Assembly: GCA_017411305.1 (NCBI GenBank)
Contig: JAFQQI010000120.1
Coordinates: 1-64,000, forward strand
Length of the DNA: 64,000 nucleotides
From: Lachnospiraceae bacterium
GTDB lineage: Bacteria; Bacillota; Clostridia; Lachnospirales; Lachnospiraceae
Direction: 5' to 3'
The position numbers and the translations under genes were made by a program. Position 1 is the stretch's first letter. Each line of letters begins with the position of its first letter. Positions 34,355-43,563 of the stretch are shown here, piece by piece. The notes beneath the pieces are model-generated. The model saw only the letters and a program-made list of their open reading frames with translations. It was not told where the DNA came from and did not search any database.

Positions 34355-35028
34355 TCTTCAGTTCCTCCTCTAATAAATTTGTCCATCATTTGAATCTTTG
34401 CAACCTTGCCGGTCAGTACCGCCAATTTTTCCAAAGACCTGTTTTCATTCTCATAAGCCACAATTTTCTTGGCATTGTCCATATGCGTGTTCCGTATATC
34501 GCTTACATTGTCAAGGATTCTGTTATATTCCATCCGGAAATTGCTTGCCGTCTCTCCGTCCATGGCTTCAAGATTGTCGGTAATCTGTTGTTTCAGTCTG
34601 TCCCTTGTATCTTTTGTGATGCTGTAGGAAACTTCCAGGCTCCTGTCCGCTATTGTAGCCAAATCCCCCTTGTAAACGGTGTTCCAATATTCATCCTCTT
34701 TCTTTGAATAGGAAGATTCAAGGATATGGGTAACGGTAGCTTCGCTACGGAGTCCGGTCATTTGTCTCCATTTCTCATTCACATAGTTGTCTCCACCTAT
34801 GCCTATACCTCCGGGACCGTTGTCATGCACACCCAAACCCGGTATAGGAATTTTGATTCCCAGAACACGCTTGTAATCCCAGGAGTAGTAATACGACCTT
34901 GGAGTGAATTTCCATTGTTTGTACTCCATTGAAGCCCATTGGTTGTAATTGTCCTTGTCATGTTGGGCGTACATGTGCTGCAACCCCAACGTTGCAGTCA
35001 TAAGGACGAGGATCATTTTCCGTCTCAT
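34351..35028 (-). CDS. Secreted conjugation-operon protein (DUF5045-like)
   Basis: 225 residues with a signal peptide (MILVLMTATLGLQHMYAQ). The N-terminal motif YYYSWDYKRVLGIKIPIPGLGVHDNG is distinctive; I associate it with DUF5045-type proteins of Bacteroides conjugation loci, from memory. The rest is helical. It lies between the two traJ paralogs and overlaps or abuts both (4-base overlap on one side, 1 base on the other), so stoichiometric production with them is likely. Confidence 0.65.
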   Translation of the reverse strand: MRRKMILVLMTATLGLQHMYAQHDKDNYNQWASMEYKQWKFTPRSYYYSWDYKRVLGIKIPIPGLGVHDNGPGGIGIGGDNYVNEKWRQMTGLRSEATVTHILESSYSKKEDEYWNTVYKGDLATIADRSLEVSYSITKDTRDRLKQQITDNLEAMDGETASNFRMEYNRILDNVSDIRNTHMDNAKKIVAYENENRSLEKLAVLTGKVAKIQMMDKFIRGGTEE

Positions 35029-36596
35029 TATTTCTTTCTTTTCCTTTTTCTGTTTTCCAGTTCCTTTTCCAGTTTCTCCAGTTCTTCAGAAATATTCCTG
35101 TACGAACCGGTATCATATCCCTTTTCAATCATATATACATCCAAATATCCTTCTTCCATGGCCTTTTCATATTCCTCCAAGTCCTTCTTCAGCTTTTCTC
35201 TTCGCTTTTCCTGTTCCTCGTCATCCTTGAACCATGAAGGATTGTCTTCTTCCCTATCGTTACCATTCTTTTCCTCCTTGTCTTCTGAAAGCTTTTCCTT
35301 TGCGTCCTTTAATTCATCAGTATTCTTTTCCGTAGCATCTGAAGCAGCTGCCTTTCCATTTGATGTTCCTGTAGCGGCAGTCGTTCCAGCTGTCGTTCCG
35401 GTAGAAGCTCCGGCGGAAGTTCCGCTTGCTCCTGCAGCCGAACTTGCTCCGGCTGCTGCACCTGCTCCCATGGTAGCAACGGCTACCGCTGTCTTTGCGG
35501 CCAGCTTGACACTTTCCTTATAAACTTTCAATCCACCCCCGATAAAGCTGTTGACGCTTCTTGCAACCGATGATGGTATTGCCCATGTCGCTACCGACGG
35601 TACCATATACAAGGCGGCTGAACCGGTGAACAAGGCTATCAGATACAGTGAAAGCGTACCCAACAAATCACTTTTGTACTTGATGAAGGAATACAGTACC
35701 GTTTCTTCCCTTCCTGCCTGTTCCAATGTGGATATGTCTGTGACCAGTCCGAACTCAATCAGTTTCATGGCAATGGTCATGATGAGATATGCCATTGCCC
35801 CGTACAGCGACACCGATATCATCCTGCCTATCCAAGTGGCCCATTCGTCTTTCCATACAGGAAGTATGCAACAGGCTATCGTGACAGGTCCGAAGAATAC
35901 CAGTACCGCAAGGTATATATTCTTGATAAGGAAGATGAAATAGCAGCTCACTTCCCATGTTATTTCCCCTATCCACATGATCAGCCATTCCCAAAACTGT
36001 GAATCATAGGAATTGGTGATGATGAGTCCGCTTGCCGCCAGTTCCATCCCGTCGGGATAATACATATCCCCGAATTTTTCGGAAAGCGTGTTTGACACGT
36101 CATCATCACCGTCATCAATGTCCGTGTCCGCCGTATTCTGTGCTTCCACGCTCTCTTCCGTCCTGTTCATGACTTCCGCCTTTGCCGCTTCCGTTCTCAG
36201 TCTGCCGATGATGTCAAGAGAAGCCGCACTCCTCTTGTCCCTTAACCTGCCCAGTTCATTCGCCTGGTATTCGTACATGTATTTCATGCTGTCCTCTATG
36301 GGTTCCGTCAGGGAATGGAGGCAGGTCGTTACCCAGTACCAGTTTGCCAGTACGAAAGCTACCAAAACGGGCCGTAGCAGGGCAAGGATATCAATGCCCT
36401 CTTCCTGTATCATGGCACGATAGGCTATCCTTGCGACAATGACCAATGAGAAAACCGCTCCAAGTGCCAGTCCGGCATCCTGAAGTGTCCCCCACAATCC
36501 ACCGTCCAGACTCCAGATATAGTTTTCCATTTCCTCGTCGAATTGCTGCATCGACGAGAATATCAGTTTGCTGTCAACCTGCAATGGTAGTGTCAT
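35028..36596 (-). CDS. traJ: Second TraJ/VirB6-like protein with long charged tail
   Basis: 522 residues. Membrane core as in traJ paralog 1 (WIGEITWEVSCYFIFLIKNIYLAVLVFFGPVTIACCILPVWKDEWATW). From ~380 the C-terminus is an Ala/Gly/Ser/Thr-rich stretch (GASSAAGASGTSAGASTGTT) followed by ~110 residues of charged coiled coil ending in Lys/Arg (ENRKRKRKK). Two VirB6-type proteins with different tails in one operon is not the basic CTnDOT arrangement. Confidence 0.85.
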   Translation of the reverse strand: MTLPLQVDSKLIFSSMQQFDEEMENYIWSLDGGLWGTLQDAGLALGAVFSLVIVARIAYRAMIQEEGIDILALLRPVLVAFVLANWYWVTTCLHSLTEPIEDSMKYMYEYQANELGRLRDKRSAASLDIIGRLRTEAAKAEVMNRTEESVEAQNTADTDIDDGDDDVSNTLSEKFGDMYYPDGMELAASGLIITNSYDSQFWEWLIMWIGEITWEVSCYFIFLIKNIYLAVLVFFGPVTIACCILPVWKDEWATWIGRMISVSLYGAMAYLIMTIAMKLIEFGLVTDISTLEQAGREETVLYSFIKYKSDLLGTLSLYLIALFTGSAALYMVPSVATWAIPSSVARSVNSFIGGGLKVYKESVKLAAKTAVAVATMGAGAAAGASSAAGASGTSAGASTGTTAGTTAATGTSNGKAAASDATEKNTDELKDAKEKLSEDKEEKNGNDREEDNPSWFKDDEEQEKRREKLKKDLEEYEKAMEEGYLDVYMIEKGYDTGSYRNISEELEKLEKELENRKRKRKK

Positions 36597-37267
36597 AGTC
36601 CGCCAATCTCCCTTTTTATACCGTTCAAAATCCGAGTATCATCCACAAGTTCCCAAAAGAACTTCCCTCTCTCGAAAAGGTTGGCTTTGCCGAGGTGCAT
36701 CATCGCCTTTGCATAGAAATTGAAATTGCTGAGTTTCCGTCTCATGGCACTCAGTTCCTTCTGGATGAAGTTGGTGAAGTCTTTTCTCTGCTGCATGGTT
36801 GCCATGGTAATGTCCAGTCCGGCACTGACTGTAAAGACACTCAAGGCCACTATCTTGCCGGTCATTTCCCCGAATTCCTTATGCAGTTCCAGTGCCTTCT
36901 TTGAAATTCTCGGGTAATCCAGCCCTGCCTTCAGCGAAAGTTCCACCGCTTTCGTTTCCATTTCCACCACTTCTTTCGTGAGTGCGGTGATATGTACCAT
37001 ATCCGCTGCGAAAGTGACATATGAATACACGTCCCCCATTCTCTTGCTTGTCTTTTTCACCAGTTCGCTGAATGAATTGGATTTTGCACTTTCATTCAGT
37101 GACGTGGAAGCTTTCAATCCGTCGTACTCCTCTCTTGTCCTTAGCTTGTTTGACAGCGACTTATGTGTGGAGATTAGCATCTCCAGCAAAGTGTAGTCCG
37201 TGGCGTGTATCTCCTGCACCGAAAAGAGCATGAGAACTGCCGTCAATATGTATAGCTTTCCTTTCAT
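36593..37267 (-). CDS. Periplasmic helical conjugation protein
   Basis: 224 residues from ATG 37267 (MKGKLYILTAVLMLFSVQEIHA, a signal peptide); longer readings from upstream start codons overlap the previous gene. The mature part is all helical (SFSELVKKTSKRMGDVYSYVTFAADMVHI...). With its neighbour at 37288 it occupies the traH/traI region between traG and traJ, where VirB5-like proteins are found. Family assignment by position only. Confidence 0.65.
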   Translation of the reverse strand: MKGKLYILTAVLMLFSVQEIHATDYTLLEMLISTHKSLSNKLRTREEYDGLKASTSLNESAKSNSFSELVKKTSKRMGDVYSYVTFAADMVHITALTKEVVEMETKAVELSLKAGLDYPRISKKALELHKEFGEMTGKIVALSVFTVSAGLDITMATMQQRKDFTNFIQKELSAMRRKLSNFNFYAKAMMHLGKANLFERGKFFWELVDDTRILNGIKREIGGL

Positions 37268-37287
37268 GATAATCCTTGGCTTTATCG

Positions 37288-38052
37288 TTATTTCCATGGT
37301 GGGTTGTCGATGCTGTACTTGAGCTGCTGCAGTTTGCTCTGCATCCCCATTGCCCAATAATAGTCATATCCCAGTGAAGAGTTCCTTATCAGATCCCTCC
37401 ATGTATAGTTACAGTTCAGCTTGAATGCTATGATATCCACTGCCCTTCTAAGGCGGCGAAGTCCGTAGAAGGTATTGTTGCATATCCTTATCCTTTCATC
37501 GGCCAGTATAAGGTTCGTTCCGTCCTTCGTGTCGAAGGCTTCCGGATTCACCACCTTACCCTGAAGCAAGTCCTCTATGCTTGTCTTGAATGGGTTCGGT
37601 ACCTTCCCGTTCATGGCGATGACCACCATCTGTTCGACCAGTCCGGTGGCTTCCGCAACCACCTCCGCCCCTTTCCGGTAGCAGAAGGCGGCATTCTCCG
37701 GATGATTCCTTGCATTGTCTATCATTCTGTTTATCGACCTCATGAGTCTGCCGATTTCAACACACACCGCCTTATAGGCCGCCCCTTCCCTCTTCAGGTT
37801 TCCCAGGCTTTCCCTTGCCAGCATGTCCGCTGACTTCATCACGTTCCGGACAGTCACTTTACTGAGGAGTTTCTGTCTGTTGCTTCTTGTGGAATCCACC
37901 TGTGCCGTATAAAGGATTTCATTCCCTTCCGCCACACCGGTATTGCTGATAACCTGTTCGGTTGTCTTCTTGTCATAGACGACCTTGTATTGTCCGTACA
38001 TTGTTCCGCATCCAGCACAAAGAATGAATGCCATAATATAAAATAGTTTCAT
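37288..38052 (-). CDS. Secreted helical protein in traH/traI position
   Basis: 254 residues with a signal (MKLFYIMAFILCAGCGTMYGQ; a lipobox-like Cys is also present). Helical body with paired Arg patterns (IGRLMRSINRMIDNARNHPENAAFCYRKG). It follows traG by 14 bases and carries a purine-rich leader (aacaatagggaaaggaggt) that gives it a strong ribosome binding site. VirB5-like role inferred from position. Confidence 0.65.
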   Translation of the reverse strand: MKLFYIMAFILCAGCGTMYGQYKVVYDKKTTEQVISNTGVAEGNEILYTAQVDSTRSNRQKLLSKVTVRNVMKSADMLARESLGNLKREGAAYKAVCVEIGRLMRSINRMIDNARNHPENAAFCYRKGAEVVAEATGLVEQMVVIAMNGKVPNPFKTSIEDLLQGKVVNPEAFDTKDGTNLILADERIRICNNTFYGLRRLRRAVDIIAFKLNCNYTWRDLIRNSSLGYDYYWAMGMQSKLQQLKYSIDNPPWK

Positions 38053-38066
38053 ACTACCTCCTTTCC

Positions 38067-40964
38067 CTATTGTTTAAGCACCCTTTCGTCCCGTACAATC
38101 CGGTATGCGAACACGCCCTTTTCATGTTCACCGTAATATTCCCAGTCTTCATAATACTTTTTTGTCCCGGTCTTCTCGTCACCGTAATGGGAAGCATATA
38201 TTTCGATGGCCCGGTTCATTATGCGGGCATATTTCTCCGCCTTGGACTTTTCCCCGCAACAGGCAATCCAATCTTCACAGAAACGGCTGATGGCCGTCTC
38301 GTAATCCCCGTATTTCTTCAGGTATCGTTTCAACGCATCCTTTTCTATGCGTTCGGTGGTATATGCCATATACGACTGAGGAGATTCCTCCACACCGAAC
38401 ACGTCACCCTTGTTCCCGCGTCTGATATAGACTTCCTTGAAGAATCCTCTACCTGCCTTGTTGTCAAGCGTGTTTATAGTCCATATCTTCCGCTGTTCCA
38501 CTTCCGACAGTCCGAGCATCCTTGCAATTTCTTCGTATCTTTCCTTGAACTTGGACTGGTCAAGCAAGATGGTAATGTCCGAGTTGTTGACGATGGCTTC
38601 CTTCACGGTCGGGTTTGAAATGATGTCGTTGACTTCCTGCGTGACCACTCCCACGATACCCCAGAATTTTCTCACTGTCTTGTACAGGTAGAGGATATAT
38701 CCTGCCATCATTGGCGAGGATATCGCTTTCCAGGCTTCTTCGATGATGAGTGCCTTACGGTTGCTTTTCAGTCTCATCTTCTGGATGAACACGTCCATGA
38801 TAATCAAGGTCACGATAGGGAAAAGGATGGGGTCATCCTTTATCGCATCGATTTCAAAAACAATAAAGGACTGGTCGAACAGTGAGCCTTCCATATCCTT
38901 GTTCAGTGTCTTCTCGAACTTTCCACCCTTGTAGAACGCTCCCAGTAGATAGGAGAATTCCTTCATATTGAAGCTGATGCCTTTCGTATCGCAAAGGATC
39001 GGGATGTACCGGATGGAGAAGTCATAGAATGAGTTGAAGGACAGTTCCGTTACCTTGATGCTTTTCAGCCTGTCTTCAAGGAGCTGTATCTGCCTGTCAA
39101 TTTTCTGGTCTATCTTCTTCAGCTTGGCTTCTTTCGGGTCATCCAGTTCCGCACGGGTAAAGCCGTTTTCCGAGAGGATACGCTGTATCGCTGTAGTGGC
39201 GTTTATCTTTTCCCCTCCTTCCCCTTTTACTGCGAGCTGTTCCAGCTTCTTGACCTTATCGGCTATCTTCTTCCTTTCGGAGAGTTCCTCCTCCGACAAT
39301 TCATAGCTTTCGTTGGAAAGCTGTAGGCTCATGAGTTCCTTCATCTCCTTGCGTTTCTCTTCGGTGTAGCCTTGGAACGGAGTGAAGTAGAAGTCATAGT
39401 AAACCTTGATGGTCTCATCAATGATGCTGTCCTCCAGTTTGCTTACCGCACCGTTTGAACCTTTCCATATCAGGAGTATCAATGATTTCAGGAAGTTCTG
39501 CTTCTCGATGTTGTATTCCTCCCTGTTGATGTAGAAAGGATTCATCGTTATCGGGTTTTCTTCCGAGTAGGATATGTATGTACCCTTGAAATATTGGCAC
39601 AGTGCCTCGTAGGAATTACCGGTGTCAATCATGACTACATCCGTCTTCTGCTCATGCATCTGTCTTACGACTGAATTCATATGGAATGACTTTCCGCTTC
39701 CGGAAGGTCCGAAACATACGAAGTTGGAGTTCTGTGTAAGCTTCAGTTCTCCTTCCTTCCCGGTGATGTCAATGAAGATGGGTACGCCCTGCCGGTCCGT
39801 ATAGCTGATTTTAAGAGGTGTGTTTTCGGAAACCTTCATTCTTTCCTTGGTGAGAAAGCACACTGCCGCATCGTGCAGGCAAAGAAACTTGCTGTACGAT
39901 TCAAGTGAAAAGGCGTTGCCGGGGAAATTGTTGATGAACAGTTCCAGTTGGTTGTAGGCGTTCTTGTTGATTGTAATGCCCTGGTCATAGAACTGTTTCT
40001 CCAGATAATTGAATGCCTTTTCCATATGATGTTCATCGTTGTCTGTCACTATCATGACAGTAAAGTTCGTATAGACAAGCAGACGGTTCTCTACAGCGAT
40101 GTCATGGATGACGTTCTCGATATCCTTTGCGGCCAGCAGGTTTGCAGGATCCGGAAAATTCTTCTTGCGGTTCATGTTGGCATTCAGTTTGCCGTTCTCT
40201 TTCCGTTGGTTGGGAATGATGATGTTCTGCGTATATACGACGCATTCCGCTTCCGGTACCGTCCCCATAAATGAGAACAGGTCAACCGGCAGTCCCTTGT
40301 TCATGGAGAAAGGTTTTATCTGCGGTGGAAGCAGCACTTCGTCAATGTCCACCAAATCAATCATCTTGATAATCTTTTCTCCGCATTTCACATGGTTGTC
40401 CATGTGCTTGAAATTGTTCAGTGAGAATTTTCCTTTCTTGAAGGAAACACCCAGGTATCTTTTGAGGTATTCGGTAATCTCCCTTGAGTCGAGGATATGG
40501 AAGGAAACCTTTTCCCCGATAAGTATATCTTGTATCTTCTGGAGCTTGTTCCAGAACTCGCCCCATTTCTTCTTGTCAAAGAGATAGAAGGAGGAACGTT
40601 TCAGTTCCTGTGTGATGATGATGTAGCTTGTCAGTGCCGTATATTCCCTGCCTTCAAAATAGCTCATGTATGACCGGCTGAGGAACGGAGTGTTTTCAGG
40701 AAGTTCCGTGTGGAAACTCTGCTTACAGAATATGTCCTGTTTCTGCAAGGCATAACCGTCGCCGAGTGTCTTCAGCAGACTGGTGTAAATTTCGCAAGCC
40801 TTGTAGTACGCATCAATATCCGCACAATACTGTTCTACCGGGTTGTCAATCCTGATAATGACGGAGAAATTGCCTTTGCGGGTGTAGGCTACCCCTACTC
40901 CCGGCATTTCGTCCTTTACCGCCTGGTACAGTCCGTCAAATTGTGTCTTCTTGTTCTTAGCCAT
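38067..40964 (-). CDS. traG: TraG, VirB4-like conjugation ATPase
   Basis: 965 residues, longer than the ~830 usual for CTnDOT TraG because of an acidic coiled insert at ~540-640 (ELSEEELSERKKIADKVKKLEQL). Walker A GPSGSGKSFHMN (~420), Walker B ALIIEEAWKAI (~740), and the C-terminal GDVFGVEESPQSYMAY. It powers pilus/channel assembly. Its ATG overlaps the stop of a 46-codon frame (TAATG). First long gene of the mating-pair operon. Confidence 0.92.
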   Translation of the reverse strand: MAKNKKTQFDGLYQAVKDEMPGVGVAYTRKGNFSVIIRIDNPVEQYCADIDAYYKACEIYTSLLKTLGDGYALQKQDIFCKQSFHTELPENTPFLSRSYMSYFEGREYTALTSYIIITQELKRSSFYLFDKKKWGEFWNKLQKIQDILIGEKVSFHILDSREITEYLKRYLGVSFKKGKFSLNNFKHMDNHVKCGEKIIKMIDLVDIDEVLLPPQIKPFSMNKGLPVDLFSFMGTVPEAECVVYTQNIIIPNQRKENGKLNANMNRKKNFPDPANLLAAKDIENVIHDIAVENRLLVYTNFTVMIVTDNDEHHMEKAFNYLEKQFYDQGITINKNAYNQLELFINNFPGNAFSLESYSKFLCLHDAAVCFLTKERMKVSENTPLKISYTDRQGVPIFIDITGKEGELKLTQNSNFVCFGPSGSGKSFHMNSVVRQMHEQKTDVVMIDTGNSYEALCQYFKGTYISYSEENPITMNPFYINREEYNIEKQNFLKSLILLIWKGSNGAVSKLEDSIIDETIKVYYDFYFTPFQGYTEEKRKEMKELMSLQLSNESYELSEEELSERKKIADKVKKLEQLAVKGEGGEKINATTAIQRILSENGFTRAELDDPKEAKLKKIDQKIDRQIQLLEDRLKSIKVTELSFNSFYDFSIRYIPILCDTKGISFNMKEFSYLLGAFYKGGKFEKTLNKDMEGSLFDQSFIVFEIDAIKDDPILFPIVTLIIMDVFIQKMRLKSNRKALIIEEAWKAISSPMMAGYILYLYKTVRKFWGIVGVVTQEVNDIISNPTVKEAIVNNSDITILLDQSKFKERYEEIARMLGLSEVEQRKIWTINTLDNKAGRGFFKEVYIRRGNKGDVFGVEESPQSYMAYTTERIEKDALKRYLKKYGDYETAISRFCEDWIACCGEKSKAEKYARIMNRAIEIYASHYGDEKTGTKKYYEDWEYYGEHEKGVFAYRIVRDERVLKQ

Positions 40965-41104
40965 TATAATCTCCTTTTCTTTTTTGTATATTTCCGGTAA
41001 CTGTCCACTGTATAGCTTATTTCCATGATAATTCTTGCCATACCCTCCTTTGTCCTATGGACGGAACTTGTCCGGAACTTGACTTCCACTTTATTTTTTT
41101 TCAT
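40964..41104 (-). CDS. 46-residue basic leader protein of traG
   Basis: Frame MKKNKVEVKFRTSSVHRTKEGMARIIMEISYTVDSYRKYTKKKRRL with stop TAA sharing its last A with the traG start. It has 15 Lys/Arg, no hydrophobic segment, and starts right after family-2 promoter C. It may be a small regulatory or DNA-binding protein, or serve translational coupling to traG. No family recognised. Confidence 0.5.
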   Translation of the reverse strand: MKKNKVEVKFRTSSVHRTKEGMARIIMEISYTVDSYRKYTKKKRRL

Positions 41105-41125
41105 CTTCTTATATCATTATAGCCG

Positions 41126-41151
41126 CAAATTTCGTTTGTGTTGTTATCAAA
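41126..41151 (-). promoter_or_regulatory. Family-2 repeated promoter, copy C
   Basis: TTTTTTGATAAC with TTTG at 41148-41151 (minus), then 15 bases, then AAATTTGCGG (41126-41132). It would drive the whole traG-to-coupling-protein operon. Confidence 0.6.
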
Positions 41152-41176
41152 AAATTCACTTTTGAGAAAAAGGTGT

Positions 41177-41209
41177 AAAAAAAGTCCCGTGATTCACATC
41201 ACAGGACTT
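41177..41209 (-). terminator. Intrinsic terminator, conserved cassette copy C
   Basis: The same 12-bp hairpin as at 2084 and 22463 (stem 41182-41193 with 41198-41209), followed by a T-run on the minus strand. It sits between promoters D and C, so promoter D makes only a short (~60-nt) transcript unless there is read-through. Confidence 0.8.
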
Positions 41210-41261
41210 CTCGTTTACTTTTTTTTCATATCATTTATGAAAAAGCATTTCTATTCTTCCG

Positions 41262-41287
41262 CAAAATAAATCCATCTCGTTATCAAA
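41262..41287 (-). promoter_or_regulatory. Family-2 repeated promoter, copy D
   Basis: TTTG 41284-41287 and TATTTTG 41262-41268 (minus), spacing 15. Upstream AT-rich DNA (41297-41345) matches that of copy B' (23033-23079). It reads into a terminator without an evident gene, so it may produce a short RNA. Confidence 0.55.
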
Positions 41288-41371
41288 AAAGTAACCTTTA
41301 GGAAATAATTATAAAATTATAAATGGATATATTTATATAATTATATATTTTTATATGTATATAAATAAGAA

Positions 41372-41397
41372 ACCCCGTGTTTCACAACACAGGATTC
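41372..41397 (-). terminator. Terminator after the CoiA-like gene region
   Basis: Stem 41372-41382 with 41387-41397 (one wobble), loop TCAC, T-rich on the minus strand. It would end the fimbrial/CoiA transcript. The ~80 bases between it and the CoiA-like stop hold nothing else I can support. Confidence 0.6.
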
Positions 41398-41476
41398 CAA
41401 TGTTTTACTAATGTCTTATATGTAATTTTCTACTCACTTTCACCGTTCTGGTTTTCATAAACTAGAAGCGGGTTAT

Positions 41477-42586
41477 TTATTGTTGGACTATATGTAAATC
41501 TTCTATATATTCTTTTGCGGCTACCTTCCATTTATTGGGAATTTTTCTGTCAAAGTCACCTTGGATAACTTCTGTCTTATTGTAGTTTATCCCCAACCAA
41601 TATTCTTTATTTTCATCTTTTATAATTATATCCAGAATATTTCTATAATTAGGTAATACGGCAGGTTGATGACTTATATTAGGATATTTTTTTTTAATTC
41701 CGGGGGTAACATCAAATGTTATAGCATTTTTTATTGATTCAGTTCCTAAATATAAAACTTGTTCGGGTATAGGTGTGTTTTTTTTAGGTTTAGGTACATT
41801 TGGTGTAGATTCCCGTTTTTCTGTTTTGGTATATTCAAATATTCCTTTTGAGTTGTTGAATTTGACTAGTGTATCTTTTTTTTGAATGTTAGGGGGAAAA
41901 ATATAATTTCTAAATTCTCTTCTATTATTTATATTTATGTTTGAACATAAACTATCTGTAATATCATTGTCTTGACATGAATTTAGATTAGTTTTAGTAA
42001 TAAGATTATTATACTTTCTATTTTCATTGAAATTGTAAAAACGTATTTCGTCTCTTTCTTTTAAAGGAGGAGTAAACAAATCCATTAAATTTCTTTCTAT
42101 CTCATCACTATCAGTATCTTTATTAAATTGAGGTATTCGAATTTCTATAATTGGATAACCTTCATTTAATTTATTACTTGATACTTGGTGAGTATAAAAT
42201 ATTTCTATGAAAATATCCTTCTTTTCATCATTTACATGTTTTAATAAGAGGTCAGCGGTATATACCCCTTTCCTACCTTCAACAAGACATTGTTTATATT
42301 CATCTTTTAAGTTTTCTTCGCAGAAAGAGTTTTTAATCCAATATGTCGCAGATTGTTCATATATTTCTTTAAATAATTTCTTGCTAAGTTTGTGGAAATA
42401 ACTTTCTGGATTACAATTATTTGTTGTTTGTTTATGAGCAAAGTGGTGTTTTCGGGAACCTCCTTTTCTTGCTATCATGATTTCACCACATGATATACAT
42501 TCAAATTCTGTTTCTTTACAGAATTCATCATTGATGTTAACAATTTCTTGTGTACCTTTTTTATATGCTTTATTCCAACGTACCAT
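41477..42586 (-). CDS. CoiA-like nuclease-family protein
   Basis: 369 residues. The N-terminus has FECISCGEIMIARKGGSRKHHFAHK, the CoiA-type zinc-ribbon/His signature, followed by a restriction-endonuclease-like region (VYTADLLLKHVNDEKKDIFIEIFYTHQVSSNKLNEGYPIIEIRIP). The DNA is clearly more AT-rich than the flanking fimbrial and tra genes, which suggests separate acquisition. CoiA-like proteins are linked to DNA uptake or processing; its role here is unknown. Confidence 0.7.
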   Translation of the reverse strand: MVRWNKAYKKGTQEIVNINDEFCKETEFECISCGEIMIARKGGSRKHHFAHKQTTNNCNPESYFHKLSKKLFKEIYEQSATYWIKNSFCEENLKDEYKQCLVEGRKGVYTADLLLKHVNDEKKDIFIEIFYTHQVSSNKLNEGYPIIEIRIPQFNKDTDSDEIERNLMDLFTPPLKERDEIRFYNFNENRKYNNLITKTNLNSCQDNDITDSLCSNININNRREFRNYIFPPNIQKKDTLVKFNNSKGIFEYTKTEKRESTPNVPKPKKNTPIPEQVLYLGTESIKNAITFDVTPGIKKKYPNISHQPAVLPNYRNILDIIIKDENKEYWLGINYNKTEVIQGDFDRKIPNKWKVAAKEYIEDLHIVQQ

Positions 42587-42634
42587 GTAATAAATTTTAT
42601 ATCTGTGATGATTTTATTCATCACAGATATATGA

Positions 42635-43552
42635 TTATTGAATTACCAACGGAATTTCCTCCAGTGTCCAATCCTTGATGGAAACGTTCTCAACACTGAT
42701 TTCCTCTCCGTTGAAGATAATGTTTATATCACTTAGTTTTCCCTGTTCCCAGTAATTGGCTTCTTCCGGAAGAACCAATGAATACTGCCGTCCGCTGATG
42801 GAAAGAATGATGCTGACTGGTGTAGCTTCATTCTTTCCTCCCTTGGTCGTTATGAGCATCGGCATGACAACCATACTTGTATAGCTGTCATCGTCATATT
42901 CATTATCAAGAACGATACCGATATTGTCCTTTCCGTATTCACCGAAACTGGTATTCGCAATTTTACCCGTAATGAGGTCAATCACCCCGGCTACAGGAAG
43001 ATCCTTTTCCTTTCCCTTGATGGAAATGCTTTCGAGTACCCTTTCATCCGGCATGTTCTGTTTGCGGATGTTGAATCTCAACAGACTGAGTGCCGGCTTC
43101 ATGAACACATCGATGCGGTTATAGGAGGCGTTGAAGAAATATTTTGACTTTCCATACAGATAGCTTACATCCGTATTTCCTTCCACCGGAACTTTCCTTA
43201 TATCCGCTATTGAACTGTAGGGGAAGTAGGCATATGCCTCCATATTCTCCTTACCTGCCATCACACCAGTTGACATCTTCCATTCTCCTCTTGCATAATA
43301 TGCCTTGATGTTGGAATTGAGCGTATCATTTTCTTCACTACAATTCTTGATGAACAATCCGATGCAGTCATTATCGTTGAATCCATGGTTGAACACATTG
43401 TCAACGCTGACAAGAAGTTCCATTTCAGTTTCCACCCTTTCATTCTTGCCGAGTCCCGGAACCGGATCGACAGGATAGTCATTCTCACCGCCCTTGTTGC
43501 AGGATGTGAGGACAGCCAGTCCGAATATCCAATATAATATGTTCCTTTTCAT
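42635..43552 (-). CDS. Fimbrillin-family lipoprotein (accessory subunit)
   Basis: 305 residues. Lipobox LAVLTSC (Cys 18). Fimbrillin-like features: AYAYFPYSS, VDVFMKPALSLLRFNIRK, and a terminal EISVENVSIKDWTLEEIPLV strand. It is the last gene of the fimbrial operon, where tip or accessory fimbrillins are usually encoded. Confidence 0.75.
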   Translation of the reverse strand: MKRNILYWIFGLAVLTSCNKGGENDYPVDPVPGLGKNERVETEMELLVSVDNVFNHGFNDNDCIGLFIKNCSEENDTLNSNIKAYYARGEWKMSTGVMAGKENMEAYAYFPYSSIADIRKVPVEGNTDVSYLYGKSKYFFNASYNRIDVFMKPALSLLRFNIRKQNMPDERVLESISIKGKEKDLPVAGVIDLITGKIANTSFGEYGKDNIGIVLDNEYDDDSYTSMVVMPMLITTKGGKNEATPVSIILSISGRQYSLVLPEEANYWEQGKLSDINIIFNGEEISVENVSIKDWTLEEIPLVIQ

Positions 43553-43563
43553 AAACCGTCCTT

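Noticed and set aside
41408-41458. 16-codon frame between terminator and CoiA-like gene
   Set aside because: Too short, with no supporting signal.
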